Notes: a model not told the origin generated them from the letters alone. DNA of 64,000 bases from JAGOMX01 sp041738135 (GCA_041738135.1 JBGSQK010000057.1:44251-108250), one strand, 5' to 3'; positions 27,555 to 38,400 are shown, counted from the stretch's first letter. Made by a program: numbers and translations.

Positions 27555-27977
27555 TTATAGAGCAGCTACTAATTTACCTACGGGCCATAAAACTCTTTTG
27601 CCCATAAATACTAGCATAGGTCCCATGAACTTGATGCGATAGCCGATTTCGACAAATTTTTCGACAAATTTATTGGTAGACAAGCCTTGCTTGCGGCGTT
27701 CTTCCAATGCTTGGGTAACCTTCAGCTCAACAGCTGTGGCCACTGTCATGTAATCAGTAGGAAAAGATCCACCAATTTCTTTTGCAGTCTCGCCCAATTG
27801 AGCAAGCACTTGCTTGGAGCCATCTTTCGCTTCTTCCTTAGCTACCACAGCTGATCTAATGCTGTGAGTGATAGCTTCATCGGGTACAGCGTTATCAACT
27901 TCTGTTGAATGAACGTTGCTTGAGCTGGCCAAAAGCAAGGATAGGGATATGACTGCTGGTAAAATAAACTTATTCAT
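27555..27977 (-). CDS. small secreted hypothetical protein
   Basis: 140 residues, preceded by AAGGAG about 8 bases before the ATG. Signal peptide MNKFILPAVISLSLLLASSSNVHS, then a soluble helical segment and a hydrophobic C-terminal stretch (MGPMLVFMGKRVLWPVGKLVAAL) that could be a membrane-interacting helix. No family recognised. A consensus TTGACA on the minus strand at 28062-28067 may be its -35 box, with a weak -10 about 19 bases on. A strong terminator follows. Confidence 0.7.
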   Translation of the reverse strand: MNKFILPAVISLSLLLASSSNVHSTEVDNAVPDEAITHSIRSAVVAKEEAKDGSKQVLAQLGETAKEIGGSFPTDYMTVATAVELKVTQALEERRKQGLSTNKFVEKFVEIGYRIKFMGPMLVFMGKRVLWPVGKLVAAL

Positions 27978-28352
27978 CTTAGTGCTCCTTTACACAATAA
28001 AGTAAAAACAAAGCTGTATATCAACAACCTCTATAATATATGTGGTAGCGCTGTTCTGATTTGTCAAGTGCCAGAAGAAAAATAATTTCTGAATAACAGT
28101 AGTCGTATTTATCATTAATAATAAATTTGCAAAGTTATATGCCAATTTGGCAATGGTAATTAATTAGTGGAACTTAGTCTCAGAAAAAAATCATAATATA
28201 AACTAATAAAATTAAAATAATGCTAATAAATAGTTAAGAAAAAAATATAAATACTAGATGTTGTAAGGTGGGTATTTGTTTAATAAATTAAATATTACTG
28301 TAGTCAAATTATGCAGAATTAAATCTAAAGCAAACGCAAGGAGCGAATAGTT
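27978..28352. other. AT-rich divergent intergenic region
   Basis: About 375 very AT-rich bases between two divergent secreted-protein genes. It presumably holds two promoters; the minus-strand TTGACA at 28062-28067 is the only good hexamer seen. No gene or RNA recognised. Confidence 0.4.
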
Positions 28353-29153
28353 ATGAAGAAGACATCAATTATCTTGGCGACCTTACTTATATCTGGACAT
28401 TCATATGCATCAGATCAAATAGATGATTATGACTTTTATCCCGGTGCGTCCACTAGGCCTGTTACCAACCAGGATTTAATTATTGATGATTTTAATCAAC
28501 GTACTGCATCAACTGACGAGACAGTGCTCGTCTCAGATGACGAAGGGGAAATAAATCTTACGCAGGCGGATTTAACAAGCATTGCCGAAACAGTGGCTCT
28601 TATTGAGAACTATATGAATCTTGCTTCTGTAACGCTAACCGATCTCAAAACAAAACTGACAAGGGTTATGAATGCCTTTGAACCAGACGATGAAGTTTCG
28701 GTTGTTGAAGAAGTATCACCTGTGTCTGATGAAGAACCGGCTCAGATAGCTGACGAAGTGGTGCCGGTGACAAATCAAGAAGTGGCCTCAATCCAAGATG
28801 ATGATGTGGAATTTTTTGATGATTGGGATTCGGATGCAGACGCAGCAGCAGCAGCAGACAATTTACTTGATGTGGTTGTAGATCAAGTAACACCTGCAGC
28901 TGAAGAATTTGTAAACGACAATGAAGATGAATCCGACCAGACTTCTGAGCCTGCAATATCAGCCCAAGCGGATGCTTCTTTTGTCATGGATGATGTAGGA
29001 TTTTGGGATGATTCTACTGAGGAAGTAGCCATAAGTACACCAGATGCTCCAGCAGTAACACGAATCATAATTTCCGATAATCGAGTTCAAAGGGAATACT
29101 ATTACGATTCTGATGATTCATCCGCTTCGGATCAGGGTTACATAACGTACTAA
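28353..29153 (+). CDS. secreted, highly acidic repeat protein
   Basis: 266 residues; AAGGAG lies about 11 bases before the ATG. A signal peptide (MKKTSIILATLLISGHSYA) leads to a strongly acidic chain rich in D, E, V and S. Two short repeats are visible: EEVSPVSDEEPAQIA followed directly by DEVVPVTNQEVASIQ (about residues 123-153), and DDVEFFDD (about 157) repeated as DDVGFWDD (about 216). The end is YYYDSDDSSASDQGYITY. This is likely disordered and could bind a partner or divalent cations through its acidic-aromatic DD-x-F motifs. No family recognised. Confidence 0.75.
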   Translation: MKKTSIILATLLISGHSYASDQIDDYDFYPGASTRPVTNQDLIIDDFNQRTASTDETVLVSDDEGEINLTQADLTSIAETVALIENYMNLASVTLTDLKTKLTRVMNAFEPDDEVSVVEEVSPVSDEEPAQIADEVVPVTNQEVASIQDDDVEFFDDWDSDADAAAAADNLLDVVVDQVTPAAEEFVNDNEDESDQTSEPAISAQADASFVMDDVGFWDDSTEEVAISTPDAPAVTRIIISDNRVQREYYYDSDDSSASDQGYITY

Positions 29154-29167
29154 TAAAAGTCACTCAT

Positions 29168-29203
29168 CACCCTCAGAGATACTAACTGTGTGCTTTGAGG
29201 GTG
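29168..29203 (+). terminator. hairpin after the acidic protein gene
   Basis: CACCCTCAGAG (29168-29178) pairs with CTTTGAGGGTG (29193-29203), 11 pairs with one wobble, 14-base loop. No T-run follows, so it is a weak or Rho-assisted terminator at best. Confidence 0.4.
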
Positions 29204-29291
29204 CTCGCAGCAAAACAATTTAAATGACAGTTGCCTTTTCGATCAGCCTCACCTAAGCTCCCCATAATATCAACCATAGGGGATACGCATC

Positions 29292-29738
29292 ATGCGAAAT
29301 TTATTACTTGTCGCACTTTCTATATTGTTAAGTGGTCAACTGAAGGCTACATGTGGGGATGAGGAAGTGATAGGGCATGTAACATATAAACTCTATAATG
29401 GCTTTTATCTAGAGCGCAATACTGATCGTATAGTATACTCGTCTCGTAAGAGCTTCCATCTGGAGGACTTTAGTTTTATGACCAAAGGGGAATATGTAAG
29501 TGGTCAGAATCTACGTTTTACCATTCAATCAAGCAAAGACGGTGCCATTGCCAGAACGGATCTAGAGCTATCCTTTGGCATGAGTGTTCCAGAATTTAGA
29601 GAGGCTGTGAATACGATCTGTAGCAATACGATTATACAGGTCTCTAACAATGATAAAAATGAATGGACAAGCTTTAACCTTCTATCAGTAGCTAAGTTTC
29701 TTGAATGGCTTAACTGGGGTGGAAACAAGGAAAATTAA
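29292..29738 (+). CDS. small secreted hypothetical protein
   Basis: 148 residues with GGGG before the start and signal peptide MRNLLLVALSILLSGQLKA. The mature protein has two cysteines (after the cleavage site and near residue 110) that could form a disulfide, and a mixed alpha/beta look. It converges with ligA, whose stop is 5 bp away. No family recognised. Confidence 0.65.
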   Translation: MRNLLLVALSILLSGQLKATCGDEEVIGHVTYKLYNGFYLERNTDRIVYSSRKSFHLEDFSFMTKGEYVSGQNLRFTIQSSKDGAIARTDLELSFGMSVPEFREAVNTICSNTIIQVSNNDKNEWTSFNLLSVAKFLEWLNWGGNKEN

Positions 29739-29743
29739 GCATT

Positions 29744-31843
29744 TTAAACCTTAATCAACTCCAACCATTCATCCTCTGTCAGCATTTTGATGCCCAGTTC
29801 CTGTGCTTTTTTTGCTTTGCTGCCTGGGTTTTCGCCCACCACTACATAGTTGGTTTTGCTGGAGACGGCGGACGAAGCTTTGGCGCCTAGGCTTTCAGCG
29901 GTTGCTTTGGCTTCTTCGCGGGAGAATTTGGTGAGGCTGCCCGTGAACACGATGGACATGCCAGCGATGGGTGACCCAGAGTGGCTTGGGACTTTTACGT
30001 CTTCGATGTTTAGCTCTTGGGCCAATTCGTTTAATACGGTTTGGTTATGAGGTTCTAAGAAGAATGCACACAAGTCCTCGGCTGTTGTAGGGCCGATGCC
30101 ATCGATAGTTAGTAATTCGTCACGCGCCGGATTATCAGAACTTGCAGACGCATTTTCCATTTGCGAACGCCAGTTACTAAAACTGCCATAGTTGCGAGCT
30201 AATAGTTTTGCTGTGGCTTGACCAATTTGGGGAATACCTAAAGAATAGATCACACGATCCAGGCTGATGCGGCGTTTTTCTTCGATGGATTTGAATAAGT
30301 TTTCTGCAGATTTGGCGCCCCAGCCATCCCATGTTTGGATAGGTTGCATGGACTGGTTGTTTTTCCTTTCTAAACGAAAAATATCCGCCGGCGTCTTAAT
30401 CCAACCTTTTTCAAAGAACTCTTCCATTTGCTTTTGGCCGAAGCCGTCGATGTCAAATCCATAGCGGGAGATAAAATGATATAAACGCAAAACTAGTTGT
30501 GCTGGGCATATGAGACCGCCGGTACATTTGCGCGCGGCTTCGCCTTCGATGCGAACCGCATGGCTTTGGCATATGGGGCAGGTGGTCGGGAAAACAAATG
30601 GCTTGGAGTCTGTGGGCCGTTTGTCCTTAACGTATCCCAAAATCTGCGGAATCACATCACCGGCGCGTTGGATGATGACCATGTCGCCTTCGCGAATGTC
30701 TTTGCGCTGGATTTCATCTTCGTTATGCAGGGTGGCTCGTGAAACCACTACACCTCCCACTGTAATGGGTGTTAAGTGTGCCACCGGCGTCAATGTGCCC
30801 GTACGGCCTGCTTGAATATCAATTTTTTCTAGTCTGGTTTCGCCCTGTTGCGCTGGAAACTTATGAGCAATGGCCCAACGGGGTGAGCGAGAAACCTGCC
30901 CCAACCGCGATTGATAGTCCAGTCGGTTTACTTTATAAACCACCCCATCAATGTCATAACCCAAATCAGGTCTGGCGGCATAGAGGTCTTCGTGCAGCTT
31001 AAATATCATCGCTTCAGTTTGACAGAGAGTGTGCCAGTCGCTGACTTTAAAGCCCCAATTGATTAACTGCTGCAAAAGGTGAAGGTGGGTATCAATCTTT
31101 AAGTCATTAGGAATCTGTCCCACGCCATAGGCGAAAAAGTGTAAGGGGCGGGATTTGGTAATCATGGCGTCCAGCTGCCTCACCGATCCTGCGGCTGCAT
31201 TGCGAGGATTAGCGAACAGCTGTAGTCCTTCCTTTTCCCTATTTTCATTAAGAGCTGCAAAATCCTTGTGAGTCATGTAAACTTCGCCACGGATTTCCAA
31301 GTGTGCAGTGAAGGGGGCTGATTTGAGCTCAACAGGTATATCGCTGATGGTCAGCAGGTTTTGTGTAATATCCTCACCGACCATACCATCACCGCGCGTT
31401 GCCCCACGGATGAAGCGGCCGTTTTCATAAGTCAAAGAAGCTGACAATCCATCAATCTTAGGTTCTGCCACCACTTCCAGTTGGGTATCCTGGGGTAGGC
31501 CCAAGTAACGAGCAGCGCGCTTAAGAAAATCTTCCACATCCTCGTTGGTAAAGGCATTGTCCAGTGACAAAAGCGGAATGTCGTGGCTAATCTTACCAAA
31601 CTTGGATTTGGGCGAAATGCCAACCCGCTTAGAAGGGCTATCCGACAAGACCAGGTCGGGAAATCTCTTCTCAATGGAATTATTGCGTTTGCGAAGCTCG
31701 TCATATTCCTCATCGCTGAGGGTGGGCATGTCCTTAAGGTAATAGAGTTCGTCATGCAGTAAAATTTCATCGCGTAAGCGAACAAGCTCCTGATGAGCTT
31801 GTTCCGGCGTCAATGATTCGATTGGGATGCTAATGTTGTACAT
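29744..31843 (-). CDS. ligA: NAD-dependent DNA ligase
   Basis: 699 residues, full length. Adenylation-domain motif EPKIDGLSASL (nucleophilic Lys), the OB fold, the four-cysteine zinc finger CPICQSHAV...CTGGLICPAQ, helix-hairpin-helix repeats and a C-terminal BRCT domain (MSIVFTGSLTKFSREEAK) are all seen. It joins Okazaki fragments. It is third in the bamD-recN-ligA order common in alphaproteobacteria, but a palindromic repeat separates it from recN. Confidence 0.96.
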   Translation of the reverse strand: MYNISIPIESLTPEQAHQELVRLRDEILLHDELYYLKDMPTLSDEEYDELRKRNNSIEKRFPDLVLSDSPSKRVGISPKSKFGKISHDIPLLSLDNAFTNEDVEDFLKRAARYLGLPQDTQLEVVAEPKIDGLSASLTYENGRFIRGATRGDGMVGEDITQNLLTISDIPVELKSAPFTAHLEIRGEVYMTHKDFAALNENREKEGLQLFANPRNAAAGSVRQLDAMITKSRPLHFFAYGVGQIPNDLKIDTHLHLLQQLINWGFKVSDWHTLCQTEAMIFKLHEDLYAARPDLGYDIDGVVYKVNRLDYQSRLGQVSRSPRWAIAHKFPAQQGETRLEKIDIQAGRTGTLTPVAHLTPITVGGVVVSRATLHNEDEIQRKDIREGDMVIIQRAGDVIPQILGYVKDKRPTDSKPFVFPTTCPICQSHAVRIEGEAARKCTGGLICPAQLVLRLYHFISRYGFDIDGFGQKQMEEFFEKGWIKTPADIFRLERKNNQSMQPIQTWDGWGAKSAENLFKSIEEKRRISLDRVIYSLGIPQIGQATAKLLARNYGSFSNWRSQMENASASSDNPARDELLTIDGIGPTTAEDLCAFFLEPHNQTVLNELAQELNIEDVKVPSHSGSPIAGMSIVFTGSLTKFSREEAKATAESLGAKASSAVSSKTNYVVVGENPGSKAKKAQELGIKMLTEDEWLELIKV

Positions 31844-31862
31844 TAGCTGACAGCCCTACTTG

Positions 31863-31983
31863 TGTCATTCCCGCGTAGGCGGGAATCCAGCACAAAATGT
31901 GTCTCGTAGAGACTCAGTATAGAAAATATTGCAGCAGCTTCGCCGCACTTTTGCGCTGGATCCCCGCCTGCGCGGGGATGACA
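31863..31983. repeat. palindromic MITE-like element between ligA and recN
   Basis: The left end TGTCATTCCCGCGTAGGCGG.. (31863-31890) and the right end (31956-31983) are 28-bp inverted repeats with four mismatches, each itself a small hairpin (CCCGCG..CGGG). The next bases CCAGCACAAAA and TTTTGCGCTGG continue the palindrome inward. The element shares the GCAGCTTCGCCGC-type core with those at 45174 and 49128. No open frame is credible within it. Confidence 0.85.
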
Positions 31984-32049
31984 TGTGTAGGCTTGGGTAT
32001 TTGATTGTGACACTTCAAATGTATAGTTAATCTTTTTCATTTTTCTTAC

Positions 32050-33708
32050 TCATCCCACCTGCATGAGGCGATCGGCTGCGGCGCGGGCTTCTTGGGTGAT
32101 GTCTTCACCGGCAAGCATGCGGGCGATTTCCTCACGGCGTTGTTCAGGCGTAAGCTGAACCACATTGGTAGCTGTATCCAGCTCGTTGCTAGCCTTTTCC
32201 ACACGCCAATGGTGATGTGCAAGAGATGCCACCTGGGGCGAGTGAGTGATAACCAAAGCCTGTAAACTCTCGCCCAGTCTTGCCAAGCGTTCACCGATAG
32301 CGCGGGCTGTGGCGCCGCCAATACCGCTGTCGATTTCATCGAAAATAATAGTGGGTATGGTGCTTGTTTTGGATAGGATTACTTTCAAAGCCAACATGAA
32401 ACGCGACCTTTCGCCTCCTGACGCGATGGTTTTTAAATCACCAAACTCGGTGCCTTTGTTAGTGGCCACCATGAACTTAACTTGATCAAAACCCGAAGGG
32501 CCCCAAAGCGATTCGGGATGACGGTTGATCTCGGTCTTGAACTGAGCTTGGGTGAGTTTCAGGGGGATGAACTCGTGAATGATGGCTTTATCCAGCTCAG
32601 CAGCAGCTTTTAATCTCACGTCCGAAAGACTAGAACATACCTGCAAATACTGCTCACGAGCCTGCTGCGTCTTTGCTTCCAGTTCCTTAAGCTTAATTTC
32701 CGAATTATCGATGAGTTGTAAGTCCTGCTCAATTTTATCCAGAATAGCGGGTAACTCGTCCGCAATGCAGTTATGCTTGCGGGTTAAGGACCGAATTTTA
32801 CTGAGCCGTCTTTCTATGGTATCCAACTGGCTGGGGCCATCGGAGCAAGCTTCCAGCAAGGATTCCAGCAGCGCCGATGCCTCTTGGGTCTCCGAATGAC
32901 AGGTTTCTAATGATTGAGCGACTTGCGCAAAACTAGATTGATCGATGCTTACAGCTTTTTCCAGTAAACGTAAAGCCTTATTGATGAGCACCTTAGCGCC
33001 CCGTTCGCCTTCCAGCAGAGCTTGAATCTCTTCAGTCATATGGGCTATTTTAGCGGAATTGGATATTTGGCCACGTTTGACTTGGAGCTCATCTTCCTCA
33101 CCTATTTTAGGCTGATGAGCGCTTAATTCTTCCAATGTATGTCGCAAAAAGGCTTCGTTGAGATGTTTGTCGTTGGCTGTTTTTTGTGCCACTGCATACT
33201 CTTCAGCAGCCTGTTGCCATACATTATATGCGTCAGACACTGGAGTGAGCAGATTTTCCGTGTGAGCAAAGGCATCAAGAAAGTCCCGATGATAGCGGGG
33301 TTCAAGCAGTCTGTCGAACTGGCCATGGATTTCGATGAGTTGCTCACCAACAAGATGCAGTAAACCAATGCTAACCGGTTGGTCGTTGATGAACGCCCGA
33401 CTGCGGCCTTCCGCTGTGAGGATGCGTCTTAAGAGCAATTGCTCAGACGCATCAATGCCATGCTCCTGGAGTAGTTCCATACAAGGATGCGAGGAGGGAA
33501 TTTCAAAGCTTGCGGTAACGCTTGCTTGCTGCTGACTTTTACGAACGAGACGGCTATCGCCACGCTCACCCATGGCAAGGCCCAGGGCGTCCAGAAGGAT
33601 GGACTTACCCGCACCGGTTTCGCCAGTCAGGACCCCAAGTCCGCCTTCAAAGGACAGATCCAAGTGCCGGATCAGCACAACGTTCTGTATGGTGAGGGCC
33701 CTTAACAT
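32050..33708 (-). CDS. recN: DNA repair protein RecN
   Basis: 552 residues, normal for RecN. Walker A LTGETGAGKSILLDAL near the N terminus, long coiled-coil arms in the middle, SGGERSRFMLALK signature and FDEIDSGIGGATA Walker B at the C-terminal end define the SMC-like ATPase. RecN acts in double-strand break repair. It starts 9 bp after bamD. Confidence 0.95.
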   Translation of the reverse strand: MLRALTIQNVVLIRHLDLSFEGGLGVLTGETGAGKSILLDALGLAMGERGDSRLVRKSQQQASVTASFEIPSSHPCMELLQEHGIDASEQLLLRRILTAEGRSRAFINDQPVSIGLLHLVGEQLIEIHGQFDRLLEPRYHRDFLDAFAHTENLLTPVSDAYNVWQQAAEEYAVAQKTANDKHLNEAFLRHTLEELSAHQPKIGEEDELQVKRGQISNSAKIAHMTEEIQALLEGERGAKVLINKALRLLEKAVSIDQSSFAQVAQSLETCHSETQEASALLESLLEACSDGPSQLDTIERRLSKIRSLTRKHNCIADELPAILDKIEQDLQLIDNSEIKLKELEAKTQQAREQYLQVCSSLSDVRLKAAAELDKAIIHEFIPLKLTQAQFKTEINRHPESLWGPSGFDQVKFMVATNKGTEFGDLKTIASGGERSRFMLALKVILSKTSTIPTIIFDEIDSGIGGATARAIGERLARLGESLQALVITHSPQVASLAHHHWRVEKASNELDTATNVVQLTPEQRREEIARMLAGEDITQEARAAADRLMQVG

Positions 33709-33717
33709 GTTGGCGAT

Positions 33718-34530
33718 TTACTCTTGGGGTTTGATGCCGATAATTTTATCTACAAGCGACATGTAGGAAGCATCTTTTTCGCGCATGTCCACACCTTTTA
33801 TCAGATAGTAAGTATCAGCATACCATGGGCTGTTAGCAAAATTATGACCCAATACAGCGGCTGTTTCTACAGCTTCACGCTCAAGGCCCATGGCCATGTA
33901 GCATTCCACCAAACGGTGTAGCGCTTCAGGAACGTGGGATGTGGTCTTGAAATAATCAACCACTGTTCTAAAGCGATTGGCAGCCGCGGCATGACCATCT
34001 TTTTTAAGATAATAGCGTCCCACTACCATTTCCTTGCCTGCCAGGTGATCCATGGTCAGCTCAAACTTCATTTTGGCGTCACGGGCGTAATCGCTTTGAG
34101 GATAGCGCGTGTAGACTTCCTCTAAGGACTTTGCTGCTTGCTCTGCCATTTTCTGATCACGCTGTACGTTGAAGATTTGCTCGTAGTAGCACAATGCTCG
34201 CATATAATGAGCGTAAGGCGCATCATCATGACCAGGGTGCAATTGAATGAATGTTTCGATAGAGGCCATAGCCTTAGGGTATTTTTGCGCCTTATAATAG
34301 GCAAAGCCCTTCATTAGCTGAGCTTTGGTCGCCCATTGGGAATAAGGGTGCTGGCGATCAACTTCGTCAAATATCTCGGCAGCTTTGTCGAAATCTTCCT
34401 CATCCAACTTTTGCTTGGCAACCGTATATAAATGTTCGTCAGACTTGTCCGCAACTAGATCTGCGTGGCTTCCGCAGCCCGCCAGTTTCGTAGCAATCAT
34501 CAGCATAAATAGGGACTTGTATAGTTTCAT
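33718..34530 (-). CDS. bamD: outer membrane protein assembly factor BamD
   Basis: 270 residues. The signal peptide ends in a lipobox LAGC (MKLYKSLFMLMIATKLAGC), and five TPR-like helical repeats follow (EDFDKAAEIFDEVDRQHPYSQWA and so on). BamD is the essential lipoprotein of the BAM complex that folds outer-membrane proteins. lpxC, its usual upstream neighbour, is absent. Operon with recN. Confidence 0.93.
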   Translation of the reverse strand: MKLYKSLFMLMIATKLAGCGSHADLVADKSDEHLYTVAKQKLDEEDFDKAAEIFDEVDRQHPYSQWATKAQLMKGFAYYKAQKYPKAMASIETFIQLHPGHDDAPYAHYMRALCYYEQIFNVQRDQKMAEQAAKSLEEVYTRYPQSDYARDAKMKFELTMDHLAGKEMVVGRYYLKKDGHAAAANRFRTVVDYFKTTSHVPEALHRLVECYMAMGLEREAVETAAVLGHNFANSPWYADTYYLIKGVDMREKDASYMSLVDKIIGIKPQE

Positions 34531-34659
34531 AGCTCACAACACTCTTACTTGATTCTCAGATTAAACCCTACTGTACTCATATCTGAATCGTGTTGCAACG
34601 ATTTAACTGCAAAATTGAGTTTTCTCTGATCGGTTCATTGTGAGCTTGTGAAAGTCCCC

Positions 34660-35325
34660 TTAGCTACATTCCGCAACTATCCCATTAATTGCGTTCTGTA
34701 CGTCTGTACGGCGCTTTTCAAGGAGCGGTAGTAACTTATTTATGGCATCCTCTGCTTCAGGAGAAAGGTCCGTTTTATAGTTCCCCAATAGATAACTTTT
34801 AATGGCTGGTACAAGGAATGTAGCCAATGGCTTTTGTAGGTCGGATTTCTTTAGATATAAAACTGCCATCCCTTTGTCGGGGTTGATTTTTAAGGTGTCT
34901 CCATCTTCGACCAGTTCAGGTGCTAGTCCGGAGCTTCCAGAAAAAGCTTGATCAAGAATTGCCAGAAGAGCGGATCCGGTGTTTGTTTTTGGTGCCAAGA
35001 ACAAAGAGTTGTTTTCATTGTCCACCTCTGGTGACCAATTTGCACTGTCGGCTTTAAGGATAGCATTTACAGCGTTAAAGTCAGCTTGATTTGCAGGCAC
35101 ATAGGTTCCCGCCATTATATCGTTCAATCTGGAGTGTGCTTGCGTCAGGCAAGTTTTTTTTGTCTTTTGATCAGCAGAACATTTTTCATCTGTCTTTAAA
35201 CACTCTTCACTGCCTTGCATTTTTTCCGCCAGAAACTGACTCAATTTATTGTCAGGGGCCTGTGCATAAGCGGCTGTTGAACTTAAGGCTATAACGTAAA
35301 AGAGTATATGCATTTTCTTTGTCAT
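34660..35325 (-). CDS. secreted hypothetical protein
   Basis: 221 residues, AAGGAA before ATG 35325. Signal peptide MTKKMHILFYVIALSSTAAYA, cut before QAP. A cysteine-rich stretch (C-x6-C-x8-C, about residues 38-55) and a final cysteine (CS end) could give disulfides, consistent with export. The rest is helical. No family recognised; the neighbours give no clue. Confidence 0.7.
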   Translation of the reverse strand: MTKKMHILFYVIALSSTAAYAQAPDNKLSQFLAEKMQGSEECLKTDEKCSADQKTKKTCLTQAHSRLNDIMAGTYVPANQADFNAVNAILKADSANWSPEVDNENNSLFLAPKTNTGSALLAILDQAFSGSSGLAPELVEDGDTLKINPDKGMAVLYLKKSDLQKPLATFLVPAIKSYLLGNYKTDLSPEAEDAINKLLPLLEKRRTDVQNAINGIVAECS

Positions 35326-35498
35326 GGTTTTATTCCTTTTTCTTCCCCTAATGGTTGCAGATGACGCGCATCCTATTCTTGATTAGATTATGTCATAAAT
35401 AGGTTAACCAATAGTTTACGTGGGTGCTAACGAAGGTTACGAAAAGTAGATGGCATTTTTTAGAAAATTTATTTTTTGGCAATGAATTAACGTGTACA

Positions 35499-38400
35499 AT
35501 GGAGCTTATGTATGATCAAAACAACCAGATTGAAGTGCCAATGACCAATCGTTTATTAATGGACGAGGTTTTGAAGCTCGTCCTCAATCGCGGAAAAAAA
35601 GAACAGGCGCCAAAGCTTGAAAAATTCCTGAAGGTATTTTTCAACCGACAAGAACATGCGGATCTAAAAGTTCTCACACCAAAGGTTGTAGCTGACTTGG
35701 CATGGGAAGCATGGGAGTTGTTTGGTCAACGTTTACCGGATGAAAGTAAAGTTCAAATTTACGAATTAAAATTGCCGGCCTCATCTGGTGGAAATCGTGT
35801 AATCATCAACGCACTCAATGATAACATGCCATTTTTGGTCGACTCTATCGTTGGTTTTTTAAATCGTTTTAACTTACGTGCTCGAGTTTTTCTCAGGCCT
35901 ATGTATCGAGTGCACAGGGATGAGGAAGGCTATCTTGACAAGATTTTAGAAGCAACCACATCCGAAGAAGGTATGAAGCAAGAATCAATTATTCATTGCG
36001 AGATTACTGATCCTTGCACTCCTGAACTGCTTAAGATTCTACGGGAAGAAATTCCTGCCATATTTCGTGATGTGCGCTTGGCCGTGGTGGCTTGGCAAGA
36101 TATGCGAAATGAAATTCAAGATGCAATCAAATATATGGTTCCTATACCTAAAATTTTGCTCCCAGAACAAGTGGAAGAATCAAAAGAATTTTTGGCATGG
36201 CTGGCGGAAGATCATTTCACCTTTTTGGGCTACAGAGAGTATAACCTTGACGAAGTAAATGGCGTTTATGTCCCCAAAGCCATTCCTGAATCGGCCTTAG
36301 GCCTTGTATCTGACCCTGTGAATTATGATCTAGGTCTTTTCTATAAGGGCGAGTCCTTGACCGCTGAGACTATGAAATTTATATTTCAAAACAATCCTCT
36401 AGTTGTTTCGAAGACCCAGCGCTTGTCGACCATCCATCGCGCAGTTCCCCTTGATTCCATTACATTGAAGGTGCTGGATAAAAAAGGCAAGCTTATAGGA
36501 TTAAAACAATTCTTGGGACTGTTTACATCGATTGCCTACAGCAGTAGTACACGCGATATACCTATGCTATGGCGGAAGGTATTGAAAATTGTGGAAAAAG
36601 CAGGCTTTTCTCCGCAATGGCATGATGGTAAGGCACTGATTCACATCCTGGACAGCCTTCCTCGTGACGAATTATTCCAGGCTTCTGTAGATGAACTGCT
36701 GGCCATTGGAAAAAAAGTGCTATCTATTCAAGAACAACCCCGCATCGCCTTGTTCATTCGTAAGGATCATTTTGATCGTTATTTATCCTGTCTGGTATAT
36801 GTGCCAAGGGATAGGTTCGAATATTCTTTGAACGAAAGAATTGGCCAAATTCTACAAGATAGTTTGAAATGTCCTGTGAATTTAGTCAGTGCACAATACG
36901 GAAATCTGGCGTTTGCTCGCATACACTACATGGTTAAGAATGCTGAAAAACGCAACATTGAATTTAATGTGGCTGAAATTGAAAAGAAGCTTGTAAAGGC
37001 TACTTATTCTTGGAAGGACAGCTTGCAGCTGGAGCTCATTAAGAAACTGGGCGAATGGGAAGGCACCAAGTTTTTCCAGAAATACGCCAATACCTTCAAT
37101 AAGGGGTACCAAGAACGATTCACCCCTAATGAAGCTGTTCTGGATATTCAGTATATTGAAGAAGCCTACAAATCGGGAGATTTGGGTGTTCGTATTTATA
37201 GGCCCGCAGGTGATGCCACCAGTAGCTTGAAAATTAAGCTCTATAATATTGGCTCAGCCATGGCGCTTTCCGATGTGATTCCCACATTGGAAGATATGGA
37301 CTTGCGCGTATTAAGCGAGAATCCGTTCTCCGTTTCACCAGAACGGGCGGCTGTTCCCATATGGATCCATGATTTTGAAACCAAAAGTCTTGGTGATTGT
37401 ACCATCGATATTCCGGCCATTGAGGACAAATTCCTCGAGTTGTTTCACCGCGTCCATATTGGGCAGGCAGAACGGGATGGTTTTAATCGCTTGGTTATCA
37501 GAGCAGGGTTGAACTGGCAAGAATGCGTTGTCATGCGGGCCTATTGCAAGTATTTAAGGCAGCTTCACGTACAATTTAGTCAAGAGTACATGGAACAGAC
37601 GCTTGTGCGCAATCCTGTCATCACGAGGCTCATTCGTGATCTATTTGTAACTAAATTTAATATAGGTAACGGCAGCAGAGATACCAAGAAAATTCTCAAC
37701 ATTCTTGAAAAAATCACTCGTGCGTTAGAACAAGTGGAGAACATTGATGAAGATCGTATCTTAAGACGCTATACCAATTTGGTAAACGCAACGATTCGTA
37801 CCAATTACAATCAAAAATCCGCAAAAGGGGATTGCAAACCCTATCTCAGTTTTAAATTTGATTCTGCTGTCATTGAAGAAATGCCTGCACCTCGTCCTAA
37901 ATTCGAAATTTTTGTGTATGCTCCTCGTTTCGAGGCAGTGCATTTAAGGGGTGGCAAGATTGCCCGTGGTGGCATTCGCTGGTCCGACCGGAAAGAAGAC
38001 TTTCGTACGGAAATCTTAGGACTTCTCAAGGCGCAGATGGTTAAGAATGCGGTGATTGTGCCGCAAGGTGCCAAGGGTGGATTTATTTTAAAGTCCCCGC
38101 TGGAAAACATGAGCCGTGACGAATTTCTGGCAGAAGGTATCGACTGTTATAAGCAGATGATGCGGGCTCTCTTGGAGTTAACCGATAATCTGGTCAAAGG
38201 CGCGACCATTCAACCAGAAAATACCATTTGTTGGGACGAATCAGATCCATATTTGGTTGTTGCTGCCGACAAGGGAACGGCTACGTTCTCAGATATTGCC
38301 AATCAGATTGCTGAAGAAAAGAAATTCTGGCTCGGTGACGCTTTTGCGTCGGGCGGATCTCAAGGGTATGACCATAAGCAGATGGGAATCACAGCCCGTG

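Noticed and set aside
31843..32040. Open frame through the palindrome containing DSRLRGND
   Set aside because: Peptides of this type come from translating palindromic intergenic repeats, which is what the sequence is.
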